Shown piece by piece: positions 63,977-64,000 of a stretch of 64,000 nt of DNA (within the stretch, counting starts at the first letter, position 1; every line of letters begins with the position of its first letter). The DNA is taken from NCBI GenBank assembly GCA_016707525.1, contig JADJHP010000008.1:1-64000 (forward strand), written 5' to 3'. The notes beneath the pieces are model-generated. The model was not told the DNA's origin, made no database searches, and saw nothing but the letters and a program-made list of their open reading frames with translations. Origin of the DNA: Ignavibacteriota bacterium. Its GTDB lineage: Bacteria > Bacteroidota > Ignavibacteria > UBA10030 > UBA6906. Position numbers and translations under genes: made by a program.

Positions 63977-64000
63977 ATGCTGCGTCTCCTGATCATCAAA
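63977..64000 (+). CDS. start of a probable ABC-2 permease (cut by the window edge)
   Basis: ATG 63977 opens MLRLLIIK, hydrophobic with a basic residue, 31 nt after the ATPase gene and on the same strand. Only eight codons are visible. ABC-2 ATPases are normally followed by their permease, so this is inferred from position. Confidence 0.4.

Overview
The window reads as chromosomal DNA of a Gram-negative bacterium of the Bacteroidota/Chlorobiota assemblage, most like the Ignavibacteria-type lineages. Two secreted proteins (7930-10962 and 12322-13908) end in type IX secretion C-terminal domains of the form 'NYPNPFNP ... VYDMxGREVAVLVD ... YRL', which is typical of that group. There are also many lipoproteins, a CHASE2-sigma54 regulator, DUF4292 and DUF1501/DUF1800 proteins, and LPS core genes. 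Most of the window is GC-rich with short intergenic gaps; 4.1-7.5 kb is visibly more AT-rich and full of broken genes.

Layout. 0-1.1 kb: integron integrase with a possible attI at the window edge. 1.9-3.8 kb: secreted glycosidase-like protein. 4.1-7.6 kb: decayed element integrated in the 3' half of a tRNA-Glu gene, bounded by a 45-bp perfect direct repeat. It holds fragments of a tyrosine recombinase, a sliding-clamp-like protein, a WGR/ATP-dependent DNA ligase, an ion channel and two transposases, plus one intact outer-membrane barrel. 7.5-11.8 kb: tRNA-Glu, tRNA-Arg and tRNA-Pro (with tRNA-Pro fragments) around a secreted M4 metallopeptidase. 12.3-15.6 kb: DUF1501/DUF1800 pair, the latter with an apparent frameshift. 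15.8-18.8 kb: lipoprotein, truA, ettA. 18.9-19.2 kb: a 33-bp minisatellite. 19.2-30.8 kb: leftward envelope genes (FecR, barrel-transglutaminase, lipoproteins, CHASE2-sigma54 regulator, EnvC-like protein, DUF4292 lipoprotein, TPR lipoprotein). 31-32.8 kb: coiled-coil/TPR lipoprotein and fbp. 32.9-40.8 kb: leftward run hisA-purE-pfkB-like-rmlD-like-serS and a heterodimeric ABC exporter. 40.9-45.2 kb: PafA-like phosphatase and a VWA/MoxR-type pair. 45.3-50.5 kb: rightward heptosyltransferase-like, waaA, larC, M49-like peptidase. 50.6-58.5 kb: SDR, small protein, murB, HAD hydrolase, membrane protein, cupin, priA, DsbD-N-like protein, redoxin. 58.5-64 kb: OmpR-type two-component pair divergent from a PDZ protein, then a NEW3-domain protein and an ABC transporter running off the edge.

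The genes mostly serve the cell envelope (LPS core, murein precursor, lipoproteins, secretion cargo, export) and housekeeping (tRNA modification, translation, replication restart, purine, histidine and sugar-phosphate metabolism). The observations most worth a second look are the decayed tRNA-Glu element and its replication/repair cargo, four (T/A)TAAC boxes spaced exactly 10 bp apart between the two-component operon and the PDZ gene, a hairpin repeat with a compensatory base change near 51.4 kb, and the integron edge. All assignments come from reading the sequence; no database search was run.
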